DNA of 64,000 nucleotides from Flavobacterium araucananum (lineage in GTDB: Bacteria > Bacteroidota > Bacteroidia > Flavobacteriales > Flavobacteriaceae), in NCBI RefSeq assembly GCF_002222055.1, contig NZ_MUGS01000039.1, forward strand, positions 54,092 through 118,091, read 5' to 3'. Positions 53,866 through 61,553 of this stretch are shown one piece after another. Numbering within the stretch: the stretch's first letter is position 1; each line of letters starts with the position of its first letter. A model generated the notes under the pieces. The model ran no database searches. It was given only the letters and a program-made list of their open reading frames with translations, and was not told the DNA's origin. A program made the position numbers and the translations under genes.

Positions 53866-54987
53866 ATAATTGCTTTTATTAATTACATTAAAAACTGCTT
53901 CTGGATACGCTTTTGCAAACGCAGTCGGAATTTTTGCTTTTCTCTTCTCATTCCATTTAAATTCATAGCCACTCAAAATACCATTTTCTTCTTCCAACCA
54001 ATCCAATTCTTGCTGATCATAAGTACGCCAAAAATAATTTGTAACTGATTTTTGTGTATAATTTTGATATTTGATACGCTCTGACGAAATATAATTTTCC
54101 CATAATGCGCCCACATCCGTTCTCGCATCCAACCGAGTAAAGTTGGAAATAATTGCATTGCGAATGCCATTATCATAAAAATACCATCTGTTAGATTTTG
54201 TTATTTCTTTTCGCAAATTTCTACTGAAACCAGTCACTTTATAGATTACAAAAACTTTAGAAAGTAAGTCTAAATAACTTTCTACCGTATTTTTGGAAAT
54301 ACCTAATTGTCTTGCTAATTCTTGTAAAGAAACCTCCTGACCTACTTGAAAAGCTATTAATTTAAGCAAGTCCAAAATTTTGTTGGATTGTTTGATCCCT
54401 TCGTAAACTAAAATATCCTTTAATAAGTAAGAATTTATTATCTCTTTTAAATAATTTATTTTGTCATTCCAATCAGTATATTGCTCAAGTTCAGGATAGC
54501 TTCCAAAAAGTAAACGTTCTTCTAATTTTTGTTGAGTTTCTTTAAAATTTTCATATTTAGCAAATTCCATTTGTGCGAATGGAAATAAATAGATAGTATT
54601 TTTTCTACCAACTAGTGGTTCTCCCAATTTATTTGATAAATCGAAAACCGATGATCCCGTTGCAATTATTTTAATACCTTCAATAGAGTCTACAATCAAT
54701 TTTAAAATTAGTCCAATGTTTGGTATATTTTGTGCTTCGTCAATAACCAATATTTTAATATTAGACAAAAGTCGGCTATAGTTATTTACTGAACGCTCTT
54801 TTAATAAATTAGCATCATCAATATCTTCTCCATTAAGTTGTAAGTAATCTTGTTTTGGAATAATAGAGAGATAATTTTTTATAAAAGCAGTTTTTCCAAC
54901 ACGTCTTGCACCCAATAAAATCAACACCTTATTAGGTAAAACCTTTTTAGTAAACAATGTCCCCATACCTCTCTCTAAAAAAACCAT
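53848..54987 (-). CDS. AAA ATPase with DUF4143 domain
   Basis: 379 residues from the ATG at 54985-54987 (MVFLERGMGTLFTKKVLPNK); the frame extends to 55032, but that part falls in leader sequence. Walker A is GARRVGKTAF, Walker B KILVIDEAQNIPN, and the sensor region IKIIATGSSVFDLSNKLGEP. The second half (about 190-379) is DUF4143, ending with a PD-(D/E)XK-like nuclease-type fold in many relatives (here DWLEEENGILSGYEFKW). Such ATPases are widespread and scattered; their role is unknown and they are often horizontally moved. Upstream are two tandem dyad elements. Confidence 0.88.
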   Translation of the reverse strand: MVFLERGMGTLFTKKVLPNKVLILLGARRVGKTAFIKNYLSIIPKQDYLQLNGEDIDDANLLKERSVNNYSRLLSNIKILVIDEAQNIPNIGLILKLIVDSIEGIKIIATGSSVFDLSNKLGEPLVGRKNTIYLFPFAQMEFAKYENFKETQQKLEERLLFGSYPELEQYTDWNDKINYLKEIINSYLLKDILVYEGIKQSNKILDLLKLIAFQVGQEVSLQELARQLGISKNTVESYLDLLSKVFVIYKVTGFSRNLRKEITKSNRWYFYDNGIRNAIISNFTRLDARTDVGALWENYISSERIKYQNYTQKSVTNYFWRTYDQQELDWLEEENGILSGYEFKWNEKRKAKIPTAFAKAYPEAVFNVINKSNYLDFII

Positions 54988-55028
54988 ATTTTCGAATCTT
55001 AAATTTAAGATACAAAGATAAATAAAAA

Positions 55029-55096
55029 ACATTAATTCAGTCAGTACATTGACCGAATTAATGTAAATTCAGTCAGTACATTGACCGAATTTACAT
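55029..55096. repeat. Two tandem dyad elements upstream of the DUF4143 ATPase gene
   Basis: Each element has 15-base arms with one mismatch around a GTACAT loop. The first spans 55029-55064 and the second 55061-55096. The shared core ATTCAGTCAGTACATTGACC continues as GAAT in both. The outer flanks differ between copies but are symmetric within each: ACATTA/TAATGT in the first and ATGTAA/TTACAT in the second. This region lies 42-109 bases upstream of the chosen ATG and would be an operator or leader hairpin. Confidence 0.85.
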
Positions 55097-55103
55097 TTTT
55101 TTT

Positions 55104-55139
55104 AAAAAAAACCGGATGAATTTTAAAAATCCGCCCGGC
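55104..55139 (-). terminator. Possible terminator for rpiB
   Basis: On the minus strand CCGGG...CCGG arms (55112-55138 on plus) are followed by a T-run. The stem is short (about 5 bp), so this is tentative. Confidence 0.45.
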
Positions 55140-55153
55140 TTATTATTCTTATA

Positions 55154-55179
55154 GGTGCGAAGCACCCGATTTTTTTTTT
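55154..55179 (+). terminator. Plus-oriented intrinsic terminator without an upstream plus gene
   Basis: GGTGC-GAA-GCACC then CGA and ten T. It would stop plus-strand RNA, yet no plus gene lies upstream of it within reach, so it may block antisense transcription into rpiB. Confidence 0.5.
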
Positions 55180-55185
55180 GACTTT

Positions 55186-55617
55186 TTACGAACAAGCGAT
55201 TTTATTCACTCTGTTTTGGTGTCTTCCACCTTCAAAAGCAGTTGTTAAAAACGTTTCAACAATTTCTACCGCTTGCGGGATCGACGTAAAACGCGCCGGA
55301 ATGCTCACAATATTAGCATCGTTGTGTAAACGTGTTAAATAAGCAATCTCTTTAGTCCAGCATAAACCAGCTCTTACTTTCGGGTGTTTATTAACCGTCA
55401 TTGCAATTCCGTTTCCGCTTCCGCAGATAACGATTCCAAAATCAGCTTTACCTTCAGATACATCATTTGCAACCGGATGACCATAATCAGGATAATCTAC
55501 AGAAGCATCTGTATCTGTTCCATAATTAGTTACTTCATATCCTTTTGCTTTAAGCATTTCAACAATTGCTTTTTTATATTCTGGTCCTGCGTGGTCGTTT
55601 CCTATCGAAATTTTCAT
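55186..55617 (-). CDS. rpiB: Ribose 5-phosphate isomerase B
   Basis: 143 residues of the RpiB/LacAB family: ISIGNDHAGPEYKKAIVEML at the start, YPDYGHPVANDVSEGKADFG, and GIVICGSGNGIAMTVNKHPK with the active-site Cys. C-terminal HQNRVNKI completes it. It interconverts ribulose 5-phosphate and ribose 5-phosphate in the pentose phosphate pathway. It is the last minus-strand gene before the large gene-free AT-rich region. Confidence 0.96.
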   Translation of the reverse strand: MKISIGNDHAGPEYKKAIVEMLKAKGYEVTNYGTDTDASVDYPDYGHPVANDVSEGKADFGIVICGSGNGIAMTVNKHPKVRAGLCWTKEIAYLTRLHNDANIVSIPARFTSIPQAVEIVETFLTTAFEGGRHQNRVNKIACS

Positions 55618-55763
55618 TTTTTATATACTATTAAGTTGTGTAGTACAAATTTACTCATTTAATAAATGTTTGCCACGAATTTCACTAATTTTCACTAATT
55701 TCTTTTTCATCGTTAGTTTTAAATCTTGTTCAAAACACAACAATTAAAATTCGCGTACAGTGA

Positions 55764-55781
55764 TCCCGATAGCTATCGGGA
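55764..55781. repeat. 18-bp palindrome
   Basis: TCCCGATAGCTATCGGGA is a perfect palindrome. I recall the CCCGATAGCTATCGGG form as an abundant dispersed motif in flavobacterial genomes. It lies at the left edge of the gene-free region. Confidence 0.75.
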
Positions 55782-56418
55782 GTGGTAAAAAAACATAAAA
55801 TTACAACTCGCTTTATATCAAAAACTTAACAGTTATTAACATTATTAACAACTCTGTAAGTAACTCATAATCAATAAATAATAATCAATGATTTTGTTAA
55901 AATTTTATAATGTTAATAGTAAAACGTAATTCGTTGATATTCAATTAACTTTAAGTTAACATTATTTGTTAATAAGTTGAGATAGAAAATTAGAAGTTTT
56001 TTTTGGTTGTGTCGAAAAAAAACCTAATCCAAAACCGGAATGAAATAACCTAATAAAGTTTGATGAATTTTTGGAAAAGTTATCAATATCAAAAATGCCA
56101 TTTTCAACAAAAATCAACCTATCAACTTATCTACAAAATCAATTACTTTTTGGTTGTTAACCGTTGTTAATTAAAATACAAAAAGTCTTATAAACTAGAC
56201 TTTTAACCAAATATAAGTATGTTGATAACTCAATATAACTAAGCGAAACTTGATTTCAATACTTTTAAAAATAAATTTATAGCACATATTAACAAGCTAT
56301 AATAACAACCATAAATTAATTTAAATTAAATTTTTCTTTTTGTTGTATTTAATATATGTTGACAACTTTGAAAGTTTAAAAAGAAAAATAATTTTTTGAA
56401 ATTGAAAAATAGATGTGT
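55782..56418. other. Candidate replication origin (oriC)
   Basis: A gene-free AT-rich region between minus-strand rpiB and DUF2007/rnr. It is dense in 9-mers close to the DnaA box TTATnCACA: TTATTAACA twice in direct tandem (55833-55850) and once inverted (55967-55975); TTATCAACA inverted (56220-56228); TTATCTACA (56127-56135); TTTTCAACA (56101-56109); TTATCAATA (56080-56088); TTGTCAACA inverted (56357-56365); and others one base off. Most genes to the left are on the minus strand and most to the right on the plus, as expected of leading-strand genes flanking an origin. No dnaA gene is present in the window. Confidence 0.5.
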
Positions 56419-56652
56419 CTAAACAATTTTAAGTGGGTTATTAAGATTGTCCAGAATTTGTTGAACTTCTTCGAAATCGTTTGGATGAACTTTGAGTTTA
56501 ATTCCACCCAGTGCCGTCGTGTACATTGGGACGACAGATAAGGTCATTTCGTTTTCAAAATAATACGGAATCTCTTCTTGTTCTAATAAGTGTTTTAGAA
56601 CTACAGTTTCGTGCAGATAATTGAATATGGCAATAGTTTGAAAGCTTTCCAT
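56419..56652 (-). CDS. DUF2007 family protein
   Basis: 77 residues, ferredoxin-like fold expected. Family features: IAIFNYLHETVVLKHLLEQE (start), IPYYFENEMTLSVVPMYTTA, then GGIKLKVHPNDFEEVQQILD. DUF2007 proteins are small putative signal-transducing proteins that bind unknown ligands. It lies between the candidate origin and rnr, divergent from rnr by about 197 bp. Confidence 0.85.
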   Translation of the reverse strand: MESFQTIAIFNYLHETVVLKHLLEQEEIPYYFENEMTLSVVPMYTTALGGIKLKVHPNDFEEVQQILDNLNNPLKIV

Positions 56653-56849
56653 AAAGGGTCTTTTTGTAAAGATACGAAATGAGCATTACTAAAAATTTGT
56701 CGCTGGTACTAATTTAAATAAGTGAATTGCAAATGACACTTGAAAATCAATAAATAGCTGCCTTTGAAAGTTATATTTTTAATAATTTATTTGTTAAAAT
56801 CTATAATCTGATATCTTATTTGTAATTTTAACTTTTTAAGAAAAGATAT

Positions 56850-59030
56850 ATGAGTAAGAAAATTAGAAAGCCGATAAAAAATGAGAAAGATTTCTCCAGT
56901 AAAATAATAAAAATTTTATCGCAAAGTCCTAATAAAGCATTTAATTACAAACAGATAGGAGCAAAGCTTGAACTTGATGATACAAAAAGCAGAAACCAGA
57001 TTATAAAAGATTTAAAAATTCTGGCTGCTTCAAAGAAAATTATAGAATCTGAACCAGGCAAATATTTAGTAAAAGCCGAAAGTCAGGATTATTACGAAGG
57101 AACAATTGATATGACCAGCAGAAAAACGGCGTATTTTATTTGTCCTGATTTTAGTGAAGATGTTTTTATCCCAACCAATAATTTGAATCGTGCTTTAGAC
57201 AAAGACAAAGTAAAAGTTTATGTTTATAACCGTAGAAAAGGAAAAAGACCTGAAGGTGAAGTAATTGAAGTTGTAGAAAGAAATAAAACAGAGTTCGTAG
57301 GAGTGATAGATATTCAGGCAAATTTTGCTTTTGTATCTACGGCAAATCCTAAAATGTATACCGATATTTTTATTCCAAAGGATAAAATTGGTGAAGCAGA
57401 AAATGGTGATGTTGTTTTAGTTACCATCGAAGATTGGCCCAAAAGAGCAGATAGCCCGTTTGGATCCGTGATTAGAGTTTTAGGAAAACCAGGAGAACAC
57501 AATACTGAAATTCACGCTATTTTGGCTGAATATGGTTTACCATCAGATTTTCCGGTAGAAGTAGAGGTTTATGCACAAAAGATAGATACCTCAATCCAGG
57601 AATCTGAAATTGCAAAACGTCGTGATATGCGTGATACACTTACCTTTACGATAGATCCAAAAGATGCAAAAGATTTTGATGATGCCTTGTCTTTCAAAAA
57701 GTTAGAAAACGGAAACTACGAAATAGGAATACATATCGCCGATGTTTCGTATTATCTTGAAGAAGGAACAATCCTGGATGATGAAGCCTATCAAAGAGCA
57801 ACATCAGTTTATTTGGTCGATAGAGTAGTGCCAATGCTTCCGGAGGTTTTATCTAATTTTGCGTGTTCATTGCGTCCAAATGAAGAGAAATATACATTCT
57901 CAGCAATTTTTGAAGTTTCAGAGAATGCACAAGTTATTAACCAATGGTTTGGCAGAACGGTAATTTATTCAGATCAGCGTTTTGCTTATGAAGAAGCACA
58001 GTATATCATTGAAACAAAAGACAATACCATTCCGGTTGATATTTCGATTACCGGAGATTCTTATGTGGTTTCAGATGAAATTGTCGAAGCGACTTTAAAA
58101 TTAGATGAATTAGCTAAGATTTTAAGAAAGAAAAGAATGGCCAATGGCGCTATTTCTTTTGATAAAGTCGAAGTAAAATTCAATTTAGATGAGCAGGGAG
58201 AACCAGAAGGAGTTTACTTTAAAGTTTCTAAGGATGCTAATCATCTAATCGAAGAATTCATGCTTCTTGCCAACAGAAAAGTGGCAGAATATATTGGTAA
58301 ACAAAAGAAAACATTTGTTTACAGAATTCACGATGAACCAAACGAAGACAAATTAATTGCGATGCAAACCGTAATTGCCAAATTTGGTTATAAAATAGAT
58401 TTTAGAAACAAAGGAGATATTTCGAAATCATTGAATGCTTTGATGGAAGAAGTAAATGGTAAAAAAGAGCAAAACTTAATTGATACTCTTGCGATTAGAA
58501 GTATGAGTAAAGCCAAATATTCGACAGAAAACATTGGACATTATGGATTAGCTTTTGATTATTATAGTCATTTTACTTCGCCAATTCGTCGTTATCCAGA
58601 CGTTATGGTACATCGTTTGCTGCAATATTATCTGGATAATGGCGCTTCTGTAGACGAAGAAGTTTATGAAACGAAATGTTTACATTGTTCGAATATGGAA
58701 AGTTTAGCGACTAATGCTGAACGTGATAGTATAAAATACATGCAGGTTAAATACATGCAGGATCATCAGGACGAAGAATTCCTTGGAGTTATTTCGGGTG
58801 TTACCGAGTGGGGAATTTATGTTGAAATTGTTTCTAACAAATGCGAAGGAATGGTAAGAATCAGAGAAATTAAAGATGATTATTATACATTCGATGAAAA
58901 GCAATATGCTTTGGTTGGAGCAACTTCAAATAGTATTTTGCAATTAGGTGATGAAATATACGTAAAAGTTAAAAATGCCGATTTAGTAAAGAAACAACTG
59001 GATTTTCATTTTTTGCGACGAGCAGAATAG
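56850..59030 (+). CDS. rnr: Ribonuclease R
   Basis: 726 residues. The N-terminal winged-helix and cold-shock domains (about 15-240) are followed by the RNB domain with the metal-binding Asp cluster TIDPKDAKDFDDALS at 267-281, and a C-terminal S1 domain (FLGVISGVTEWGIYVEIVSN). It degrades structured RNA 3' to 5'. The gene leads a plus-strand run: the DUF2807 gene 24 bp on, then the LysE-type gene 14 bp further. Confidence 0.96.
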   Translation: MSKKIRKPIKNEKDFSSKIIKILSQSPNKAFNYKQIGAKLELDDTKSRNQIIKDLKILAASKKIIESEPGKYLVKAESQDYYEGTIDMTSRKTAYFICPDFSEDVFIPTNNLNRALDKDKVKVYVYNRRKGKRPEGEVIEVVERNKTEFVGVIDIQANFAFVSTANPKMYTDIFIPKDKIGEAENGDVVLVTIEDWPKRADSPFGSVIRVLGKPGEHNTEIHAILAEYGLPSDFPVEVEVYAQKIDTSIQESEIAKRRDMRDTLTFTIDPKDAKDFDDALSFKKLENGNYEIGIHIADVSYYLEEGTILDDEAYQRATSVYLVDRVVPMLPEVLSNFACSLRPNEEKYTFSAIFEVSENAQVINQWFGRTVIYSDQRFAYEEAQYIIETKDNTIPVDISITGDSYVVSDEIVEATLKLDELAKILRKKRMANGAISFDKVEVKFNLDEQGEPEGVYFKVSKDANHLIEEFMLLANRKVAEYIGKQKKTFVYRIHDEPNEDKLIAMQTVIAKFGYKIDFRNKGDISKSLNALMEEVNGKKEQNLIDTLAIRSMSKAKYSTENIGHYGLAFDYYSHFTSPIRRYPDVMVHRLLQYYLDNGASVDEEVYETKCLHCSNMESLATNAERDSIKYMQVKYMQDHQDEEFLGVISGVTEWGIYVEIVSNKCEGMVRIREIKDDYYTFDEKQYALVGATSNSILQLGDEIYVKVKNADLVKKQLDFHFLRRAE

Positions 59031-59054
59031 AGGTTTAATTATAAAAATAAAAGT

Positions 59055-59723
59055 ATGAAAAAGTTAATTATAGGAGCGGCAATTTTATTTGTTCAAATGT
59101 CTTTTGGTCAGGTTACCAAAGAATTAGGTGATTTTGATACGGTTAAAGTATTTGATAAATTAAGTGTAAAATTAGTTCAGTCAACTGAAAATAAAATTGT
59201 TATAAAAGGAACAAGAGAAGCAGAGTTAGAAGCTGTTAATAAAAACGGAATATTAAAATTAAGAATGCCTTTTCCTAAACTATTGTCAGGAAACGATCTT
59301 CAGGTAACTTTGTATTATAAACATATCGAATTAATTGATGCTAATGAAGGTGCCGATGTTACAAATACAGAAGCGATAAAAGCGACTTCGTTTAAAGTTA
59401 GTGCACAGGAAGGTGCTAAAATTAATGTAGTTTTAGATGTTGATAAACTTAAAGTAAGCTCAGTTTCTGGTGGAGAAATTACAGCAACTGGTAAAGCAGA
59501 TAACCTTGATGCAAGTTTAGGAGCTGGTGGATATTTCTTAGGAAGTAAATTAGCCACGTCTCAAACTAAAGTAAGCGTTTCTGCGGGAGGAAAAGCAGAT
59601 GTGAATGCTTCTACCCTTGTAGATGCAAAAGTGAGCGCAGGAGGCTCTATTTACATTTATGGAAAACCAAAACAAATTAATCAGAAAACAGTTTTTGGAG
59701 GTAAAATAGAAGAAGTAAAATAA
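59055..59723 (+). CDS. Secreted DUF2807 (head GIN domain) protein
   Basis: 222 residues with a signal peptide (residues 1 to about 19, ending SFGQ). The rest is the repetitive beta structure of DUF2807: FDTVKVFDKLSVKLVQSTEN, then many short strands with Gly/Ala/Ser turns (DASLGAGGYFLGSKL and similar). It should be a periplasmic or outer-membrane-associated beta-solenoid of unknown role. It follows rnr by 24 bp. Confidence 0.85.
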   Translation: MKKLIIGAAILFVQMSFGQVTKELGDFDTVKVFDKLSVKLVQSTENKIVIKGTREAELEAVNKNGILKLRMPFPKLLSGNDLQVTLYYKHIELIDANEGADVTNTEAIKATSFKVSAQEGAKINVVLDVDKLKVSSVSGGEITATGKADNLDASLGAGGYFLGSKLATSQTKVSVSAGGKADVNASTLVDAKVSAGGSIYIYGKPKQINQKTVFGGKIEEVK

Positions 59724-59737
59724 GAAATCGTATTTGA

Positions 59738-60418
59738 ATGATAAATGATATTTTGGCTGGACTGCCATGGGGACTTTTTTTAAGTTTTATGGTAGGTCCG
59801 GTATTTTTTATACTACTGGAAACCAGTATTACAAAAGGGTTTAGAGCAGCAATAGTCTTTGATCTTGGCGTAGTGTTAGGTGATATTTTTTTTATAGCAA
59901 TTGCCTATCTGGGGAGTTACAGATTAATTCAGAGCTTAAAAGATAAACCGGCACTTTTTATTTTTGGCGGAATTATTATGCTGGCTTACGGACTAATTTC
60001 CTTTGTGAGATTACGAAACGAAGAAAAAATTGATGATGAAGAAATTGATCGTGATATCATCAAAAGAAATTATGGCAGTTTGTTTGTAAAAGGCTTTTTA
60101 CTCAACGTTATTAACATTGGTGTATTAGGTTTTTGGTTAGCAGTTATTATTTCTGTAGGACCAAAATTAGAGATGCAAAACTCAAGGATGTTTACTTTTT
60201 TTACTGCAGTTATTATCACTTATTTAGTAGTAGATTGTATTAAAATATTATTAGCCAAACAGTTAAAATCAAAAATGACACCAACTAATATTCTAAAAAT
60301 TAAAAAAGGAATTAGTATTGTTTTAATGATTTTTGGATTGGTGTTAATAACTCAGGGTTGGTTTCCTAAAGAAAAGGAAATGGTTAGAAATGCTTTTGAG
60401 AAGATTGATAAAAAGTAG
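59738..60418 (+). CDS. LysE family translocator
   Basis: 226 residues with six membrane helices. The LysE-type start LPWGLFLSFMVGPVFFILLE and SITKGFRAAIVFDLGVVLGD (with a conserved Asp) are clear. LysE proteins export amino acids such as lysine, or homoserine lactones in other lineages; the substrate here is unknown. It is the third gene after rnr, 14 bp beyond the DUF2807 gene, and a terminator follows. Confidence 0.88.
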   Translation: MINDILAGLPWGLFLSFMVGPVFFILLETSITKGFRAAIVFDLGVVLGDIFFIAIAYLGSYRLIQSLKDKPALFIFGGIIMLAYGLISFVRLRNEEKIDDEEIDRDIIKRNYGSLFVKGFLLNVINIGVLGFWLAVIISVGPKLEMQNSRMFTFFTAVIITYLVVDCIKILLAKQLKSKMTPTNILKIKKGISIVLMIFGLVLITQGWFPKEKEMVRNAFEKIDKK

Positions 60419-60445
60419 TTGTTAATAACTCAAAAATATAAATTT

Positions 60446-60472
60446 AAACCTCTGAATTTCAGAGGTTTTTTT
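60446..60472 (+). terminator. Intrinsic terminator after the rnr operon
   Basis: AAACCTCTGA (60446-60455) pairs perfectly with TCAGAGGTTT (60459-60468), then more T. Confidence 0.88.
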
Positions 60473-60492
60473 ATGCTTATAAGTCTCAGTTA

Positions 60493-60579
60493 GTCTTTGC
60501 GAGGAACGAAGCAATCTCACTAGCATGAGTTTACAAATTGTTATACACTTAATGTGATTGCTTCGTTCCTCGCAAGGAC
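60493..60579. repeat. Long inverted repeat with GCGAGGAACGAAGCAATC arms
   Basis: Arms 60493-60516 and 60556-60579 are complementary over 24 bases with one mismatch (20 perfect, 60497-60516 with 60556-60575), around a 39-base loop. The GCGAGGAACGAAGCAATC motif is a recurrent dispersed repeat in many bacterial genomes, as I recall. It lies between the LysE-type gene and tRNA-Cys. Confidence 0.85.
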
Positions 60580-60603
60580 AATAATGCGGTAAAATTTAAA
60601 CAT

Positions 60604-60633
60604 AAAAAAACCTTCAAATTGCTTTGAAGGTTT
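60604..60633 (-). terminator. Intrinsic terminator after tRNA-Cys
   Basis: CCTTCAAA (60611-60618) pairs with TTTGAAGG (60623-60630). On the minus strand a run of seven T follows. Confidence 0.85.
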
Positions 60634-60636
60634 TAG

Positions 60637-60707
60637 AGGCATCGTCCGGATTCGAACCGGAGTAGGAGCTTTTGCAGAGCCCAGCCTAGCCGCTCGGCCA
60701 CGACGCC
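60637..60707 (-). tRNA. tRNA-Cys (GCA)
   Basis: 71 bases that fold as a cloverleaf: acceptor stem GGCGTCG/CGATGCC with one G-T pair, D arm GCC/GGC, anticodon stem GGGCT/AGCTC with loop CTGCAAA (anticodon GCA), T arm TCCGG-TTCGAAT-CCGGA. The discriminator base is U, as tRNA-Cys requires. CCA is not encoded. A full promoter lies 16 bases upstream and a terminator follows. Confidence 0.97.
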
Positions 60708-60723
60708 GTAGTTGAACGGATGG

Positions 60724-60752
60724 CAAAAGTAACTAAAATCTTTAAATTTCAA
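60724..60752 (-). promoter_or_regulatory. Promoter for tRNA-Cys
   Basis: On the minus strand TTG (60750-60752), 18 bases, then TACTTTTG (60724-60731). Both match the Bacteroidota consensus, and the tRNA begins 17 bases further on. Confidence 0.75.
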
Positions 60753-60800
60753 AAGATTAAAAGTAACTATTTTAAAAAATTAGCTTTTTTCGGGAAAGAA

Positions 60801-61160
60801 TTAATGTCTAATTTCAGACATTTTTATAGTAACTGATTCAACATCACCACCAATAGGAGGATTTATTTTAGAAACCCAAACTGTTGTTTTTTCTGCAGTT
60901 TTGATCTCTGCCAGCACACGAATATTGATTCTTTTGGCTACATGTTCTAATAAATGGGAACGAATTGCCATTTCTTCGGTAACAATTTTATTCAAATGTA
61001 CATAATCAACGGTGTCTGCAAGGTGATCTGTTTGAGCTGATTTTTCTAAATTAGTTTTAATTTTTAGATCGACAGTATAATCAGATCCAATTTTTCCTTC
61101 TTCAATCATGCATCCGTGGTAGGAAAAAGTACGAATGTTTTTTAATTTTATGATTCCCAT
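60801..61160 (-). CDS. folB: Dihydroneopterin aldolase
   Basis: 119 residues, normal length. It opens GIIKLKNIRTFSYHGCMIEE, where the YHGC segment is the family's active-site start (Tyr/His/Gly), and has TVDYVHLNKIVTEEMAIRSH later. It converts dihydroneopterin to hydroxymethyl-dihydropterin and glycolaldehyde in folate synthesis. It follows the small gene at 61207 by 46 bp on the same strand. Confidence 0.93.
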   Translation of the reverse strand: MGIIKLKNIRTFSYHGCMIEEGKIGSDYTVDLKIKTNLEKSAQTDHLADTVDYVHLNKIVTEEMAIRSHLLEHVAKRINIRVLAEIKTAEKTTVWVSKINPPIGGDVESVTIKMSEIRH

Positions 61161-61206
61161 TTTTATAATTTTATTCTAGTAATGTTTGGATCTTGGTGAT
61201 TGGATG

Positions 61207-61422
61207 TTACAGCCATTTTTCATCCATTTCTTTTTTAGATTCTTCCCAGCTAATATAATCCTCTGGTTTAGCATTTTTTATACGATCTAAAACCATTTCT
61301 TGCTGCCATAGCGGAATTTCATTCCCTGTGTTTTCGTCTATAGAAACATCAGGAACATGTTTAAAAAAACTAATAAAAGTTTCGTAAAAATCGTCTGGAA
61401 TTGTAACAGTTAATTGTCTCAT
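61207..61422 (-). CDS. Small protein, antitoxin-like
   Basis: 71 residues from the ATG at 61420-61422 (MRQLTVTIPDDFYETFISFF); three codons longer is possible. The opening LTVTIPDDFYETF looks like the beta strand plus helix of ribbon-helix-helix or DUF2683-type antitoxins, and the C-terminus is charged (EESKKEMDEKWL). No toxin gene is next to it: folB follows and glnS is divergent. Could be an orphan antitoxin or a stress protein; the call is tentative. Confidence 0.6.
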   Translation of the reverse strand: MRQLTVTIPDDFYETFISFFKHVPDVSIDENTGNEIPLWQQEMVLDRIKNAKPEDYISWEESKKEMDEKWL

Positions 61423-61526
61423 AGCTTTCAATATTTATACAAAAATACTAATAAATTAAGTTTTATGCTTACTGAGAAGTTTTTAAAGAAAACTGTAAAC
61501 TGTAAACCGATAACTGTAAACTTTTT

Positions 61527-61534
61527 TATCTTTG
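61527..61534 (+). promoter_or_regulatory. -7 promoter box for glnS
   Basis: TATCTTTG fits TAnnTTTG, 19 bases upstream of the ATG. Just before it CTGTAAAC recurs three times (about 61492-61521), which may be an operator or chance. Confidence 0.5.
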
Positions 61535-61553
61535 CTAAAATTACTATAAAATA

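Noticed and set aside
60541..60726. Minus-strand frame of 61 residues over the tRNA
   Set aside because: It covers tRNA-Cys and the adjacent repeat; a tRNA with promoter and terminator explains the sequence.
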